Under the pieces are notes generated by a model that had not been told where the DNA came from, ran no database searches, and was given only the letters and a program-made list of their open reading frames with translations. Made by a program: the position numbers and the translations under genes. Positions 46,936 to 55,133 of a stretch of DNA of 64,000 nucleotides are shown here, piece after piece; the first letter of the stretch is position 1; each line of letters starts with the position of its first letter. Origin of the DNA: Ferroacidibacillus organovorans (GTDB lineage: Bacteria > Bacillota > Bacilli > Alicyclobacillales > SLC66); the NCBI RefSeq assembly GCF_001642725.1, contig NZ_LSUQ01000001.1, forward strand, positions 1 to 64,000, written 5' to 3'.

Positions 46936-47901
46936 ATGGCGTCTTACATTGTACGGCGGTTGTTAGGTCTTATTCCGACACTCTTCGTCATCACGGTGAT
47001 TGTCTTTTTGCTTATGCACGCGATGCCTGGCAACGCGTTTATGGCGCTCGTCTACAATCCAAAGGTGAAAGACCCGGCTGCGCTAATCGCTAGATTGGAA
47101 GCGCAAAACGGATTGAATCAACCGCTCTATATTCAGTACTTTGACTGGTTGCGTAACGTTTTTCAAGGAAACCTTGGCATGTCACAGAGTCTGAATGAAC
47201 CGGTATCGCAAGCGATTGGTCAAGCACTTCCGAATACATTGCTACTCGCTGTCACTGCGGAGGTTATTATCCTTCTTGTTTCGATTCCAATTGGTGTTCT
47301 TCAGGCTAACCGCGCAAACAAAGGGTTTGATATCACAACCTCGTTTATTGCAGTGCTGTTTTATTCAATTCCTGGATTTGTTTTCGCATTAATCCTCTTG
47401 CTCTTTTTTTCTTTTAAATGGAATATACTCCCTTCGACAGGTACGGTGACGCCAGGGGTGTCGTATTCGGGCTCTCTAGGTGATCACATTATTCACTTGG
47501 TACTTCCGGCGATGGCGCTCGCCCTTCCTTCGCTCGCCTATTACACACGATTGACGCGCGGGAACACGCTCCAGGTGATCGTCGCAGATTTTGTTCGAAC
47601 GGCCAAAGCAAAAGGTTTGCGCACGCCGCGCATTCTTTTCCGTCACGTGTTGCGAAACGCAATTATACCTCTTGTCACGCAGTTTGGGTTTGACATTGGG
47701 GGGCTGTTTGGCGGGGCGATTATTCTCGAAGAAATTTTTACGTGGCCAGGAATGGGTGAATTATCGATCAATGCGACACTTAGCCATGATTACCCGTTGA
47801 TTCTTGGTTCCACGCTTGTTTTTGCGGTAACCGTTCTTATTGGGAATCTGATCGCTGATATTCTACTCGCTGTTTCTGACCCGAGAATTCGCTACGATTG
47901 A
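46936..47901 (+). CDS. oppB: Oligopeptide ABC transporter permease OppB-like
   Basis: A 321-residue membrane permease of the DppB/OppB type with six helices. The N-terminal YIVRRLLGLIPTLFVITVIVF and the EAA-loop region (VRTAKAKGLRTPRILFRHVLRNAIIP) are characteristic; the conserved Gly of EAA is present. The ATG at 46936 follows GAGGAGG. It pairs with OppC. Confidence 0.92.
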   Translation: MASYIVRRLLGLIPTLFVITVIVFLLMHAMPGNAFMALVYNPKVKDPAALIARLEAQNGLNQPLYIQYFDWLRNVFQGNLGMSQSLNEPVSQAIGQALPNTLLLAVTAEVIILLVSIPIGVLQANRANKGFDITTSFIAVLFYSIPGFVFALILLLFFSFKWNILPSTGTVTPGVSYSGSLGDHIIHLVLPAMALALPSLAYYTRLTRGNTLQVIVADFVRTAKAKGLRTPRILFRHVLRNAIIPLVTQFGFDIGGLFGGAIILEEIFTWPGMGELSINATLSHDYPLILGSTLVFAVTVLIGNLIADILLAVSDPRIRYD

Positions 47902-47913
47902 GGAGGTGAGCCA

Positions 47914-48822
47914 GTGGCTACACAAATTGTGCAACATGCCGTGAAGAAACCAGAGCGAAAGGTAACGGTTGGTAAATCTCCGACAAGGCTTGCGTTTGAG
48001 CGATTTTTTCGAAACCCACTCGCAGTCGCGGGAGTAATTGTTCTTTCACTCATCATCTTGGTCACCATCTTTGCGCCGTTTTTGACAAAGTTCTCACCGA
48101 GTACGGCGGACATCATGAACACTGACTCGCCTCCTACCGCGCTCCACCCGCTGGGCACGGACGCATCAGGCTTTGACAATTTGGCGAGGGTGCTCTATGG
48201 CGGAAGGGTTGATCTCACTGTCGCATTCGCGGCGGCGTTCATGTCCATGTTTTTGGGTACGCTTTATGGAGGAATCTCTGGTTTTTTTGGTGGGTGGGTT
48301 GACAACATCATGATGCGTTTCGTCGACATCATGCTTAATTTTCCGTTTTTGATACTCGTTCTTGCGCTCGAATCGATCTTCAGCGTGCAAGGTGTATGGA
48401 TTCTTGTCTTTGTTGTCGGAGTGACGGCGTGGCCGGGGCCAGCCCGTTTGATGCGTGGTATGTTTCTTCAATTGCGCGAACAGGACTATGTGATCGGTGC
48501 GCGGACGATTGGTTGCAGTTCTTGGCGGATCATTTTTCGGCACATGCTGCCAAACACACTCAGCTTTTTGATCGTCCTCGTCAGTTTTTCCGTCGCGAGC
48601 TACGTCGGTCTTGAAGCTGCTCTCTCCTTTCTTGGGTTAGGCGTTCCTTTATCTGTTCCTTCTTGGGGAGGTATGCTTAACGCCTCGACTGGATACATTC
48701 AGTTGACAACGGAGCCGTATGCTTGGGGTCCTCCAATGGCAATGATTGTACTGACGATCTTGTCGGTTAACTTTATCGGAGACGGTTTGCGTGACGCGTT
48801 TGATCCACAGTCAAAAGCGTGA
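47914..48822 (+). CDS. oppC: Oligopeptide ABC transporter permease OppC-like
   Basis: A 302-residue permease of the DppC/OppC type. The N-terminal cytosolic part is followed by FFRNPLAVAGVIVLSLIILV. HPLGTDASGFDNLARVLYGGRVDL and the EAA loop (GARTIGCSSWRIIFRHMLPN) are typical. It begins with GTG 47914, 12 nt after oppB, with GGAGGTGAG upstream. Last gene of the opp operon. Confidence 0.92.
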   Translation: MATQIVQHAVKKPERKVTVGKSPTRLAFERFFRNPLAVAGVIVLSLIILVTIFAPFLTKFSPSTADIMNTDSPPTALHPLGTDASGFDNLARVLYGGRVDLTVAFAAAFMSMFLGTLYGGISGFFGGWVDNIMMRFVDIMLNFPFLILVLALESIFSVQGVWILVFVVGVTAWPGPARLMRGMFLQLREQDYVIGARTIGCSSWRIIFRHMLPNTLSFLIVLVSFSVASYVGLEAALSFLGLGVPLSVPSWGGMLNASTGYIQLTTEPYAWGPPMAMIVLTILSVNFIGDGLRDAFDPQSKA

Positions 48823-48933
48823 TTGATTCACCGTCGTTACGTAATGATCTTTGAACATGACCCTGTGATCTTTGTTGATCGCCGGGTTTTTACTATGGAT
48901 GCGGTGAGATCCTCTAAACCCGCCATGAACCCG

Positions 48934-48962
48934 TTGACAAGAGGGGAACGCCTATCTACAAT
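48934..48962 (+). promoter_or_regulatory. Sigma-A promoter of fadR-etfBA
   Basis: TTGACA (48934-48939) and TACAAT (48957-48962) with a 17-nt spacer, close to consensus. The FadR box starts 3 nt after the -10. Confidence 0.85.
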
Positions 48963-48964
48963 AA

Positions 48965-48982
48965 TGAATGAATACTCATTCG
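48965..48982. promoter_or_regulatory. FadR operator (FadR box)
   Basis: TGAATGAATACTCATTCG matches the B. subtilis FadR box pattern TGAATGAnTAnTCATTCA at all but the last position. It covers the transcription start of fadR, 22 nt before its start codon, so FadR should repress its own operon and be released by long-chain acyl-CoA. Confidence 0.85.
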
Positions 48983-49004
48983 AAATGAGCTGGCTGAATG
49001 CGGG

Positions 49005-49631
49005 GTGGAAGGGATCGCGCAACGGAAAGATGGAGCGAAGTATCAGACCATCCTTGCGGCTGCTGTGGAAGTGATGTCGGAATCCGGTTATCACGGTGCA
49101 CAAGTGGCGCGCATCGCGCGCGTGGCGGGGGTTGCGGATGGAACGGTCTATCTCTATTTTAAGAACAAAGAGGACATTCTCGTCTCCATCTTGCGTGAGA
49201 CGATTGGGGAGATTGTCACGCTCTCCACACTTCTTGAAGGTGACCATCCGGAGCCGCTTAAGGCGCTGCATAAGCTGATCGAGGCGCACTTTCAAACGCT
49301 CGGGCAAAACCCGGCGCTCGCGTCTGTGCTGCAGGTCCACATCCGCCAGGCAGACCCGGCAATTCGTGCCCAGGTCGCGGAGATCATGAGACCGTATCAG
49401 CAAACAGTCGCGCGCATTGTTGAGATGGGTGTTGTACGCGGTGAAATGCGCAGTAAGCTCGATCTGCGAATTGCGCGGCGCATGATCTTTGGAACGATTG
49501 ACGAGACCGTCAATGCATGGATTTTTACTGGTGCAAAGTATGATTTGACAGCGTTGATTGATCCTGTTTTTGATGTTCTCATGACTGGACTTACGGGTAG
49601 GAATGATTACGATCGAGAAGGTAAGGAGTGA
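49005..49631 (+). CDS. fadR: TetR-family fatty-acid regulator FadR
   Basis: A 208-residue TetR-type repressor. The HTH is at residues 13-60 (ILAAAVEVMSESGYHGAQVARIARVAGVADGTVYLYFKNKEDIL). The C-terminal ligand domain ends in an ETVNAWIFTGAKYDL region like B. subtilis FadR (YsiA), which senses long-chain acyl-CoA. The start is GTG 49005; no strong ribosome site is seen. A near-perfect FadR box at its promoter and the following etfBA genes repeat the Bacillus fadR-etfB-etfA arrangement. Confidence 0.87.
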   Translation: MEGIAQRKDGAKYQTILAAAVEVMSESGYHGAQVARIARVAGVADGTVYLYFKNKEDILVSILRETIGEIVTLSTLLEGDHPEPLKALHKLIEAHFQTLGQNPALASVLQVHIRQADPAIRAQVAEIMRPYQQTVARIVEMGVVRGEMRSKLDLRIARRMIFGTIDETVNAWIFTGAKYDLTALIDPVFDVLMTGLTGRNDYDREGKE

Positions 49632-49637
49632 TCGCTT

Positions 49638-50405
49638 GTGAATGTGATCGTATGCATGAAACAGACGTTTGACACAGAGGCAAAAATTACCCTCACGGAT
49701 GGAAAGATTAACGAAGAGGGCGTGCAGTGGATTATCAATCCATATGACGAGTACGCGATCGAGGAAGCGTTAAAAATCAAAGAGGCAACGGAGGGAACGG
49801 TAACGGTCGTCACGATCGGTCCCGCGCGCGTTGAAGAGGCGGTGCGGACTGCGCTGGCGATGGGTGCGGATGACGCTGTGATTGTTGATGACCCAGCCGC
49901 GTTTGGCGATGAATTTACGGCGGCTGAGGTGTTGGCGGCAGTGATTCGCACGCGCACCTATGATGTCATTCTCGCGGGCAATCAGGCGGTGGACGACGGT
50001 TCGTCGCAAGTGGCAGTAAGGCTTGCGCAGCTTCTCGATGTGCCCCATGTCTCGACGATTACCAAACTCACGTTTGATGGCGCAGTCGCCGTCGCAGAGC
50101 GCGACGCAGAGGGTGACACAGAAGTTGTAGAGGTCAAACTCCCTGCACTCTTTACGGCACAGCAGGGGCTCAACGAGCCGCGCTATCCGTCGCTCCTGGG
50201 AATTCGAAAAGCGAGCAAGAAACCTGTAGAGCACGTGACGGTTGCAGGGATCGGTCTCGCTGAGAATGCGATTGCGAAGCGTGTGGCTGTGACAGAGACG
50301 TTTATCCCAGCGCAAAAAGGGGCTGGCCGCATTTTGACGGGTGATACTCCGGAGCGCGTCCGCGAATTGGTGCGAGAGCTTAGACAAACAAGCAAAGTGA
50401 TTTGA
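49638..50405 (+). CDS. etfB: Electron transfer flavoprotein beta subunit
   Basis: A 255-residue ETF subunit that, with EtfA, carries electrons from acyl-CoA dehydrogenases to the membrane. The N-terminus NVIVCMKQTFDTEAKI and AGNQAVDDGSSQVAVRLAQLLDVP are typical, as is the AMP-binding-region pattern. It starts with GTG 49638, 9 nt after AAGGAG and 6 nt after fadR. Confidence 0.95.
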   Translation: MNVIVCMKQTFDTEAKITLTDGKINEEGVQWIINPYDEYAIEEALKIKEATEGTVTVVTIGPARVEEAVRTALAMGADDAVIVDDPAAFGDEFTAAEVLAAVIRTRTYDVILAGNQAVDDGSSQVAVRLAQLLDVPHVSTITKLTFDGAVAVAERDAEGDTEVVEVKLPALFTAQQGLNEPRYPSLLGIRKASKKPVEHVTVAGIGLAENAIAKRVAVTETFIPAQKGAGRILTGDTPERVRELVRELRQTSKVI

Positions 50406-50480
50406 TGCGTTGCGCGCTTTGATTTCGCGTGTTTTTTGTAGCGGGACGAAGGACGAAGGACGGAGAGAGGATGACCGTGA

Positions 50481-51449
50481 ATGCAAGACGTATTAGTCGT
50501 CGCTGATTTGCGTGGCAGTACATTGCGAAATGTTTCACTAGAGGCGCTCTATGGCGCAGGAGTCATTGCACAAGGCGGGCGCGTCACCGCGCTGCTTGCC
50601 GGGCATGGTGTTGTCGATCTTGCTGAAGTGCTCTTATCGCATGGCGCGAATGATGTGCTTGTCGTCGATGATGAACGCCTGCGCACTTATCAACCAGAGT
50701 TTTATCGCAAGGCTGTGCAAGCGGCCATCGAAGCGATAAAACCATCAACGGTTCTGTTTGCCCACTCTGCCATCGGTCGCGATCTCGCACCAGCGATCGC
50801 TGCGCACTACAAGGCGGGACAGGTGTCTGACGTGATTGGCATTGAGCTTCAGGGCAATCAGGTGATTTACACAAGACCAGTGTATGCGGGAAAAGCGTTT
50901 ACGAAAAACGGAATTTCCGGCGATTTGGCGATCGTAACCATCCGGCCTAATAACCTACCGGTTTCTGAGGCGACGCAAGCGAGTGGTACCGCGAAAAATC
51001 TTGACGTATCCTTTGTCGACGATTTGCGGTCGACGATCAAGGACGTAGTGAAAAAAGTGAGCGGCGGGGTTGATCTGACAGAAGCCAAAATCATCGTTTC
51101 GGGAGGACGAGGCGTCAAAAGTGCAGAAGGGTTTGAACCCTTGCGCGAACTGGCGAGTGTTCTCGGCGCGGCGGTTGGCGCATCGCGGGGAGCGTGTGAC
51201 GCGGGATACTGTGACTATTCCATGCAGATTGGGCAGACCGGAAAAGTGGTGACACCGGATCTCTATATCGCGTGTGGGATCTCTGGCGCGATCCAACATC
51301 TCGCTGGCATGTCAAACGCAAAGGTCATCGTCGCAATCAACAAAGATCCGGAGGCGCCGATCTTCAAAGTGGCAGACTACGGAATTGTCGGCGATCTCTT
51401 TGATGTGGTGCCGGCACTTACACAGGAGCTTCGAGCATTCCTAGGGTGA
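50481..51449 (+). CDS. etfA: Electron transfer flavoprotein alpha subunit
   Basis: A 322-residue FAD-binding subunit. The C-terminal FAD domain is clear: [59 protein letters not shown] and [20 protein letters not shown]. The ATG at 50481 follows GGAGAGAGGATG. A terminator lies 36 nt after the stop, closing fadR-etfBA. Confidence 0.95.
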   Translation: MQDVLVVADLRGSTLRNVSLEALYGAGVIAQGGRVTALLAGHGVVDLAEVLLSHGANDVLVVDDERLRTYQPEFYRKAVQAAIEAIKPSTVLFAHSAIGRDLAPAIAAHYKAGQVSDVIGIELQGNQVIYTRPVYAGKAFTKNGISGDLAIVTIRPNNLPVSEATQASGTAKNLDVSFVDDLRSTIKDVVKKVSGGVDLTEAKIIVSGGRGVKSAEGFEPLRELASVLGAAVGASRGACDAGYCDYSMQIGQTGKVVTPDLYIACGISGAIQHLAGMSNAKVIVAINKDPEAPIFKVADYGIVGDLFDVVPALTQELRAFLG

Positions 51450-51485
51450 TTGTTCGCAACCAACTGCAAGACATTCTTCTTCGTA

Positions 51486-51514
51486 CCCTGCATGCATCGC
51501 GCGTGCAGGGCTTT
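51486..51514 (+). terminator. Intrinsic terminator after etfA
   Basis: CCCTGCATGC pairs with GCGTGCAGGG (one G-U) around a short loop, followed by CTTTT. Confidence 0.75.
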
Positions 51515-51667
51515 TAGATGTGGTGAGAAGGACTTACTGCAGAAAGAAAGACATCGCTTTTTGGGTGGAAATGCGCACAAAAGAGGGGGCGTGCGCCCGT
51601 ACGCAAGAGATTTGTCCTGCATCTATTAGGAGTGTAGTAAACACCAAACTCCAGGAGGGAATTTACC

Positions 51668-51784
51668 GTGGGTGTTTTCGGCGGATACACGCGCTGGGCT
51701 GTCGTATTTCTCATCATCTTTGTGCTGTTCTTCTTGCTTGTGCCGGGTTATACGACACAGTGCACGACCGTTCCGGTGTATTGA
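51668..51784 (+). CDS. YjcZ-like sporulation micro-protein
   Basis: A 38-residue membrane micro-protein. The N-terminus MGVFGGYTRWAVVFLIIF, a single hydrophobic helix followed by LVPGYTT, resembles the YjcZ family (short Gly-Gly-Tyr head, then one helix) of spore-coat-associated peptides in Bacilli. It starts with GTG 51668 after the strong site AGGAGGGA (51653-51660) and is followed 6 nt later by a good terminator, so it is an independent small gene. Family assignment rests on pattern and size. Confidence 0.7.
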   Translation: MGVFGGYTRWAVVFLIIFVLFFLLVPGYTTQCTTVPVY

Positions 51785-51790
51785 TCAAGA

Positions 51791-51827
51791 GGCAGAGGGT
51801 GTCTGCGTTGCACCCTCTGCCATTTTT
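51791..51827 (+). terminator. Intrinsic terminator of the micro-protein gene
   Basis: GGCAGAGGGTG pairs perfectly with CACCCTCTGCC around a 9-nt loop, followed by ATTTTTG. Confidence 0.9.
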
Positions 51828-51922
51828 GTAAGAATCGTCGCATGGCTGTGAAGACTATGATTTTATAGCTTAAAACGATACAATGAGAGGTGAAGATACA
51901 TTGAGGTGTGGGGGAATTGTGT

Positions 51923-53617
51923 GTGGGATTTTCATCGTATCTTTATCAACGGCCTGATATGGAGGAAACGAAACACCTTTTTGAGGAGCGCCTGGAGACT
52001 TTCAGGGCGTGTAACAGTGTCGTAGAGGCGCGCACTGCAATCGCTGCGATAAACGCAATACGCGATGCATTTGATTCGATGGGAAATCTTGTTTACATAC
52101 GGCACAGCACAGATACGAACAGCGAGTTCTACCGTGATGAACAACGTTTTTTTGATGAATTCGGCCCTGTCATGCAGTCGCTTACGACCGCCTTTTACGA
52201 TGCGCTTCTCACATCGCCGCATCGCGCAGAGCTTGAAAAAGAGATTGGTGAACGCGTCTTTAGGCTCGCGGAGCTTCAGCGCAAAACGTTTTCGCCAGAG
52301 GTTCTCGAAGATCTGCAAAAAGAGAATGAGCTAACGACAAAATACCAAGAGATCGTGGCTTCTGCCAAAATTGCGTTCGACGGCAAGGAACTAAACCTCG
52401 CGCAGTTTGGTCCTTACACCGAATCTCCGGATCGGGATTTGCGCAAAGCGGCGAGTGAGGCGCGGTTTGCGTTCATGGCTTTGCACGAAGAAGAATTCGA
52501 CAGCATCTATGACCAACTCGTAAAATTGCGACACGGCATTGCAGTAAAACTCGGATTTCCAAGTTTTACGGAGCTGTCCTATGCGCGATTGAATCGCACA
52601 GACTATTCACAGGAGGATGTCAAAAGGTTTCGCGATCAAGTTCACCGTGAGATTGTTCCGATTGTTGAGGGGCTCACAGAGCGAAAAAAGGCTCGTTTAC
52701 ATCTCGATAAGCTCTACTATTACGATGGCGCATTTTCGTTTGCGACGGGAAACCCAACGCCAAAGGGATCGCCTGAGGAGTTGGTGGCTTACGCGAAACG
52801 GATGTATGCGGAACAATCGGATGTAACTAAATCCTTTTTTGACTTCATGATCGAGAATGACTTGATGGATCTTGTGACAGGCCCTGGTAAAGCGGCTGGC
52901 GGATACTGTACATACATTCCGCAGTATGGCTCGCCGTTTATTTTCGCGAATTTCAACGGAACCTCTGGAGATGTAGACGTTTTGACTCATGAAGCGGGGC
53001 ACGCGCTTCAGGTGTTCCTGAGCCGAGAACAAGTGATGCCTGAGTATTATTGGCCAACGTTTGAAGCGGCCGAGATCTTTTCGATGAGTATGGAATTCTT
53101 TGCGTGGCCGTGGATGGATCTTTTCTTTAAGGAGGATACTGACAAGTACAAGTTTGACCATCTGAGTGGGGCACTCTCCTTCTTGCCTTACGGGGTTGCA
53201 GTCGATGAGTTTCAACACTTTATCTACGCCAATGTTGACGCCACACCCGCAGAACGCAAGTCGGCGTGGCGGGCGGTTGAACGAAAATACTTGCCATCGC
53301 GGGATTATGCGGGAAACGAATACCTGGAGCGAGGCGGATTCTGGCATATCCAGTCACATATTTTTGGAACACCGTTTTACTACATTGACTATACGCTTGC
53401 GCAAGTTTGCGCGTTTCAGTATTGGCAACGCTCCCTCGACGAACGGGATGCGGCGTTTGCGGATTATCTCGCGATCGCGCGTAAAGGTGGCAGCGCGTCC
53501 TTCACTGAACTTGTGCACGCTGGAAACTTGACGTCGCCGTTTGCGACTGGCTGTCTCGAAGAGGTGTCAGGTGCTGTGCGCGTGTGGCTCGATCGGATTG
53601 ATGATTCGGCGTTCTAA
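51923..53617 (+). CDS. M3-family oligoendopeptidase (PepF-like)
   Basis: A 564-residue zinc metallopeptidase degrading cytoplasmic oligopeptides. The zinc motif HEAGH is near residue 357, with the distal Glu in EAAEIFSMSMEF. The PepF-type N-terminal helical domain (about 1-110) and the C-terminal GTPFYYIDYTLAQVCAFQYW are present. The start is GTG 51923, 6 nt after GGGGGAA; GTG 51908 and TTG 51917 are weaker. Confidence 0.9.
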   Translation: MGFSSYLYQRPDMEETKHLFEERLETFRACNSVVEARTAIAAINAIRDAFDSMGNLVYIRHSTDTNSEFYRDEQRFFDEFGPVMQSLTTAFYDALLTSPHRAELEKEIGERVFRLAELQRKTFSPEVLEDLQKENELTTKYQEIVASAKIAFDGKELNLAQFGPYTESPDRDLRKAASEARFAFMALHEEEFDSIYDQLVKLRHGIAVKLGFPSFTELSYARLNRTDYSQEDVKRFRDQVHREIVPIVEGLTERKKARLHLDKLYYYDGAFSFATGNPTPKGSPEELVAYAKRMYAEQSDVTKSFFDFMIENDLMDLVTGPGKAAGGYCTYIPQYGSPFIFANFNGTSGDVDVLTHEAGHALQVFLSREQVMPEYYWPTFEAAEIFSMSMEFFAWPWMDLFFKEDTDKYKFDHLSGALSFLPYGVAVDEFQHFIYANVDATPAERKSAWRAVERKYLPSRDYAGNEYLERGGFWHIQSHIFGTPFYYIDYTLAQVCAFQYWQRSLDERDAAFADYLAIARKGGSASFTELVHAGNLTSPFATGCLEEVSGAVRVWLDRIDDSAF

Positions 53618-53649
53618 GCATGGTAAGAGGGCAGGAGGTAGTGTTTTAC

Positions 53650-53982
53650 GTGATGGATCTGAACAAGGTTGTTGCACATCTTGACCCGATGTGCGGTAAC
53701 CTCGTCTTTTTACATATGGAAGTGAATCCCGGAGCATACATCCGAAATGCGGCTGTAAAACTGGAACGCTATCACGTGCGGGGGGATGGCGTTTATCGTG
53801 TGTATTTGGAGTTTGCCGACCGTCAGGGCATACTGCACATGGATGACGTGACGGAGGCGCGCGTGGAGGAAGGTCGCGTTCTTTTTGTGGGGTATGACGA
53901 GAGGGAGCGGCTCGCGCGCACACTTGTCATCAGCTTGCAACCGCTCTCTATGGGACAAAACGGCGAGAGGGAGGGCGCGTGA
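53650..53982 (+). CDS. yojF: YojF-family protein (DUF1806)
   Basis: A protein of about 110 residues matching B. subtilis YojF in its core (GAYIRNAAVKLERY, GDGVYRVYLEF, GRVLFVGYDERERLARTLVIS). In Bacillus yojF and bshB2 (yojG) are adjacent, exactly as here: bshB2 starts 1 nt after this stop. The link to bacillithiol is by position; its biochemical role is unknown. Start choice is uncertain among GTG 53641, GTG 53650 and ATG 53653, all after AGGAGG at 53633. Confidence 0.75.
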   Translation: MMDLNKVVAHLDPMCGNLVFLHMEVNPGAYIRNAAVKLERYHVRGDGVYRVYLEFADRQGILHMDDVTEARVEEGRVLFVGYDERERLARTLVISLQPLSMGQNGEREGA

Positions 53983-53983
53983 C

Positions 53984-54670
53984 GTGAACCGTGAAAAGGT
54001 CATCGCAGTATTTGCTCACCCGGATGATGAGACATTTATCTGTGGCGGGATTCTCGCGCGCTATGCAGCCCTTGGCGCGGATGTCACGCTCGTTTGTGCG
54101 ACGCTTGGCGAGATGGGGCGGCGCATGGGCGTACCGCCCATCGGTGATCGCGAGTCGATCGGGGCAATTCGTCAGCGTGAACTGGAAGAAGCGGCGCGTG
54201 CACTTAACCTGTCGCGTGTAAAACTACTTGGTTATCGCGACAAGACGCTTGAGATCATCCCGCGCACGGAACTCGTCTCAAGGCTTGATGCGATTTTTGA
54301 AGAGATAGAGCCGACGGTCGTCCTCACGTTTCACCCGGAACGCGGCGGGCATAATGATCACTGTGCGATTGGGGAAGCGGCGACAGAAGCGGCAGAGCGC
54401 TGGTTTCAAAAGAACGCTTCACTTGCACTCTATTACATCACATTTGCAAATGGCGAGAAGCGCCAGGAAACGTTTCGCGCCATGCAGTTAAATCATGAAG
54501 CGCACGACGTCAGTGCTTACCTGCAGCAAAAACTGGAAGCGTTTCGCGCACATCGGACACAATCTGGTCTTCATCGCGCACTGTGGGGTTCAGCAAAACA
54601 GGCGAAACAATCCCTGTCTGCAACGGAATTTGTGTGGCGGGTGTCGTTTTCGCCACACTCGAAAGTGTGA
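53984..54670 (+). CDS. bshB2: Bacillithiol biosynthesis deacetylase BshB2
   Basis: A 228-residue PIG-L/LmbE-family zinc deacetylase converting GlcNAc-malate to GlcN-malate on the way to bacillithiol. Zinc and catalytic residues are seen in FAHPDDETFICGG and HPERGGHNDHCAIG. The start is GTG 53984, about 8 nt after GAGGGAGG in the end of yojF. The neighbouring yojF supports BshB2 rather than BshB1. Its last 161 nt overlap the convergent gtrA-like gene. Confidence 0.87.
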   Translation: MNREKVIAVFAHPDDETFICGGILARYAALGADVTLVCATLGEMGRRMGVPPIGDRESIGAIRQRELEEAARALNLSRVKLLGYRDKTLEIIPRTELVSRLDAIFEEIEPTVVLTFHPERGGHNDHCAIGEAATEAAERWFQKNASLALYYITFANGEKRQETFRAMQLNHEAHDVSAYLQQKLEAFRAHRTQSGLHRALWGSAKQAKQSLSATEFVWRVSFSPHSKV

Positions 54671-55133
54671 ACGGAGTTTCATTCGCGCGCTGATCGGATT
54701 TGCTTTTTGCAGTGCCCTTCTTTGCAAAAACGACCGTGCGCAACAGGAAGAAGGTGACGCTTGACGCGACGAGCATGGCGAATCCTTTGCCAATGTTCGT
54801 GGCGAAAAGCGGTTTAAAGCCCATCTGAAGCGCAATCGAAGTCATTTGGTTTAAAACCAGATCGTTTAACGCGATATTGATAAGCGCCTGCAAAATGAAC
54901 AGTACGCGTTGGCGCACGTGACCAGTGGCTTCGCGGCGAAAGGTGATACGCGTGTTAAAGAGGTAACTGTTTGCGATCGCCGCGATCACGCTAAGCGTGT
55001 TGTCAAGCGTGAGCGTCCATCCGCTCGCGTGTGGAGATAACAGCAAGAGCCCGTTGAGAACTGCGATATCGACAAAGACGCTAGAAACGCCTACCAGGAG
55101 AAAATTTGCGTACTGGTTTGTCACTCGACGCAT
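54510..55133 (-). CDS. GtrA-family membrane protein
   Basis: A 207-residue protein with four membrane helices in residues 8-135 (YANFLLVGVSSVFVDIAVLNGLLLL; NTLSVIAAIANSYLFNTRITF; LFILQALINIALNDLVLN; GFAMLVASSVTFFLLRTVVF), the GtrA pattern of putative polyprenyl-phosphate-sugar flippases. A further ~70-residue hydrophilic tail is encoded antisense to bshB2 and has no family match. It follows sqdX with a 13-nt overlap (ATG 55133 after GGGGGGTGAG), suggesting a role in glycolipid handling. Confidence 0.8.
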   Translation of the reverse strand: MRRVTNQYANFLLVGVSSVFVDIAVLNGLLLLSPHASGWTLTLDNTLSVIAAIANSYLFNTRITFRREATGHVRQRVLFILQALINIALNDLVLNQMTSIALQMGFKPLFATNIGKGFAMLVASSVTFFLLRTVVFAKKGTAKSKSDQRANETPFTLSSVAKTTPATQIPLQTGIVSPVLLNPTVRDEDQIVSDVRETLPVFAAGKH

